A stretch of 64,000 nucleotides of DNA, taken from Kitasatospora fiedleri. Lineage in GTDB: Bacteria; Actinomycetota; Actinomycetes; Streptomycetales; Streptomycetaceae. Numbering within the stretch: the stretch's first letter is position 1; the number at the start of each line of letters is the position of its first letter. Below, piece after piece: positions 63,601 through 64,000 of this stretch. Below the pieces are notes generated by a model. The model had not been told where the DNA came from, did no database searches, and was given only the letters and a program-made list of their open reading frames with translations. The DNA is taken from the NCBI RefSeq assembly GCF_948472415.1, contig NZ_OX419519.1, positions 2,356,001-2,420,000 on the forward strand. The letters run 5' to 3'. The translations under genes were made by a program, and so were the position numbers.

Positions 63601-64000
63601 TACCGCACCTGGAGCCGGTAGGTGCCCGCGGCGGGGACGCCCGAGACGTCCTGGCCGAGCGCGGCACCGGCCTGCTCGAAGCCGGCGACGAAGCCCGAGC
63701 CGGTGTGGCCGGCGTGGTCGTACGCGGCCGCGGCCCGGCCGGTGAACAGGGCGTTCTCCGCCTCACAGGCGGTTCCCGGCGCGCAGTACGAGGGGAAGGC
63801 CGGCTTGGCGGTCGCCCCGGTGCCCGCCAGCGTGACGGACAGGTTGGCGGCGGTGAACGGCCCGCTGCCCTGCTTGTAACGCAGTGTCAGCGCGCTGGTC
63901 CTGATCTCGCGGTACCCGTCGGACGTCACGTTCGTGGTGTAGGCGGCGGCGGGGAAGTCCCGGCCGACCGCGTTGAACGTCGTACCGTCCTGGAACACGC
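60681..64000 (-). CDS. GH31 glycosidase with CBM35-like and two ricin B lectin domains (5' partial)
   Basis: Secreted glycosidase whose start lies beyond the right edge; about 1106 residues are visible. The N-terminal mutarotase-like GH31 domain is followed by an inserted CBM35-like module (EAENALFTGRAAAAYDHAGH to VNLDSLAV), then the catalytic barrel: YQDGYFFGYGQDYKRGLGDL, WLVVDTDWKAPGGWNGWNWN, the likely nucleophile Asp in TWWLDACCDSSG, and SNVSHDIGSFHGGHLADD. The C-terminus holds two ricin-type lectin domains with repeated GRCLD and QxW signatures (about 795-1105). Activity is alpha-glucosidase or xylosidase type; the exact substrate is unknown. It is transcribed toward GH92 but separated by a strong terminator. 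Confidence 0.92.
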   Translation of the reverse strand, partial: VFQDGTTFNAVGRDFPAAAYTTNVTSDGYREIRTSALTLRYKQGSGPFTAANLSVTLAGTGATAKPAFPSYCAPGTACEAENALFTGRAAAAYDHAGHTGSGFVAGFEQAGAALGQDVSGVPAAGTYRLQVRYSNATGGTGSLSTTVNGAPGPRLSLPATSSWDAWSTASATVTLGAGTDALSLVQNAGDTGRVNLDSLAVTPVATTAYPAASTALTTTGYGAGPTSTLGGWYRSLDNPASLPVAEHPGILNRGGWYLLDDTRTALLGADHTVTDRPSHGSRPYQDGYFFGYGQDYKRGLGDLNALTGGTALLPQSAYGVWYSRYYAYSATDYENALLPKFRSTNTPVDWLVVDTDWKAPGGWNGWNWNTGLFPDPQGFLDWTKQQGLSVAMNIHPTIDRADPKFAATDSAAGGLASDGGSTYKFDWSDPKQLAAYLALHQPFERQGTRTWWLDACCDSSGASDPHVAADNLINQAYADDATAKGLRGFSFARIGAATPDGYAGNHPVGPWSERRNTLQFTGDTPATWDMLAYETRFTADEAAAGLSNVSHDIGSFHGGHLADDLYARWMQFGVFQPIDRMHSDHGDRLPWNYTGAAAASAEASLRLREALVPYTYTLAQQANATGVPIVRPMYLDYPTQDAAYAATGEYLYGPDVLVAPITTPNDANGNGSAPVWVPPGSWTDYFTGRTYTGPATVTVTDPLSQLPVLVKAGGILPTRTDYVDHQGAALTALTVNVAAGADGAFSLYSDAGEGNDHKAGKSTSAPLSWNDAARTLTVGAQSGGYAGAPTSRAYTLRLSNSAAPTAVLVDGVQVPETAWSWNVNRRTVTVTTDPLPLGAAHTVTLNGSANANPTAGEVLGAGGQCLDVKGGGSADGTGLQLWGCNHTAAQTFAHPADGTLRVLGRCVTAAGGATGNGTPVSLAGCSGGPSQTWTHRTDGALVNTGSGRCLDVPDGTTTPGAAALRLYDCNASAAQVWKLPPAPLTGPGGLCADIANADPATPTPAQLSGCNGTDAQRFSAPGDRTLHVLGKCLDAAAGATANGTPVQLWDCNGTGAQTWVTRADGTLFNPQSGRCLDDAGNKQQSGDALQIWDCNGTTAQRFTLG

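Overview
The window is very GC-rich, uses many GTG starts and mostly TGA stops, and carries DasR-like, KstR-like, CseB-like and class F sortase signatures. This points to a linear-chromosome actinomycete of the Streptomycetaceae (Streptomyces or Kitasatospora); I cannot choose between the genera. I see no rRNA, tRNA, CRISPR array, insertion sequence or phage. The content looks like ordinary chromosome plus secreted-hydrolase and transport loci. Every apparent frameshift fits loss of one base, mostly in short G/C runs, so draft-quality homopolymer errors are likely. Affected genes are annotated as one CDS with the break noted.

Layout. 1-11 kb: an unassigned region, an S9 peptidase, a small HGRHR protein, a zinc alcohol dehydrogenase, an M48 protease, a methyltransferase, and a two-gene membrane/cell-wall amidase unit. 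11-15 kb: a leftward glycosyltransferase/methyltransferase/alpha-barrel operon, divergent from a KstR-like TetR regulator. 15.5-21.8 kb: a cobalamin riboswitch followed by a tightly overlapping operon. It encodes a secreted alpha/alpha-barrel protein, a secreted beta-domain protein and a complete ECF transporter (T, fused A-A and S components). I read it as a bacterial split version of the intrinsic-factor/transcobalamin fold coupled to a vitamin B12 importer; this is the most interesting system in the window.

21.8-36 kb: a MhuD-like heme monooxygenase, a peptidoglycan-binding membrane protein, a protein O-mannosyltransferase, a MerR regulator fused to a DNA-clamp-like domain, a MarR/MFS pair with a clear operator island, a chitinase behind a DasR-type promoter, DoxX, an orphan barstar, MarC, and a TetR/MFS pair with twin operators. 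35.5-38.3 kb: a Lrp/AsnC regulator facing kynA and kynU (tryptophan catabolism). 38.3-42.8 kb: an LPDTG surface protein, a phosphopantetheinyl transferase, two DUF proteins, and a class F sortase with its likely substrate.

43-50 kb: a CseA/CseB/CseC-like envelope-stress operon without an adjacent sigE, a TetR-aidB operon with a perfect operator, a secreted serine protease, and a TetR/small membrane protein pair. 50-56.7 kb: glyoxylate carboligase, an NAD(P)-binding protein, an APC permease, a BAHD-like acyltransferase and a small conserved protein. 56.7-64 kb: a decayed glycosidase/ricin pseudogene, then GH92 and GH31 secreted glycosidases with lectin or discoidin modules; the GH31 gene runs off the right edge.
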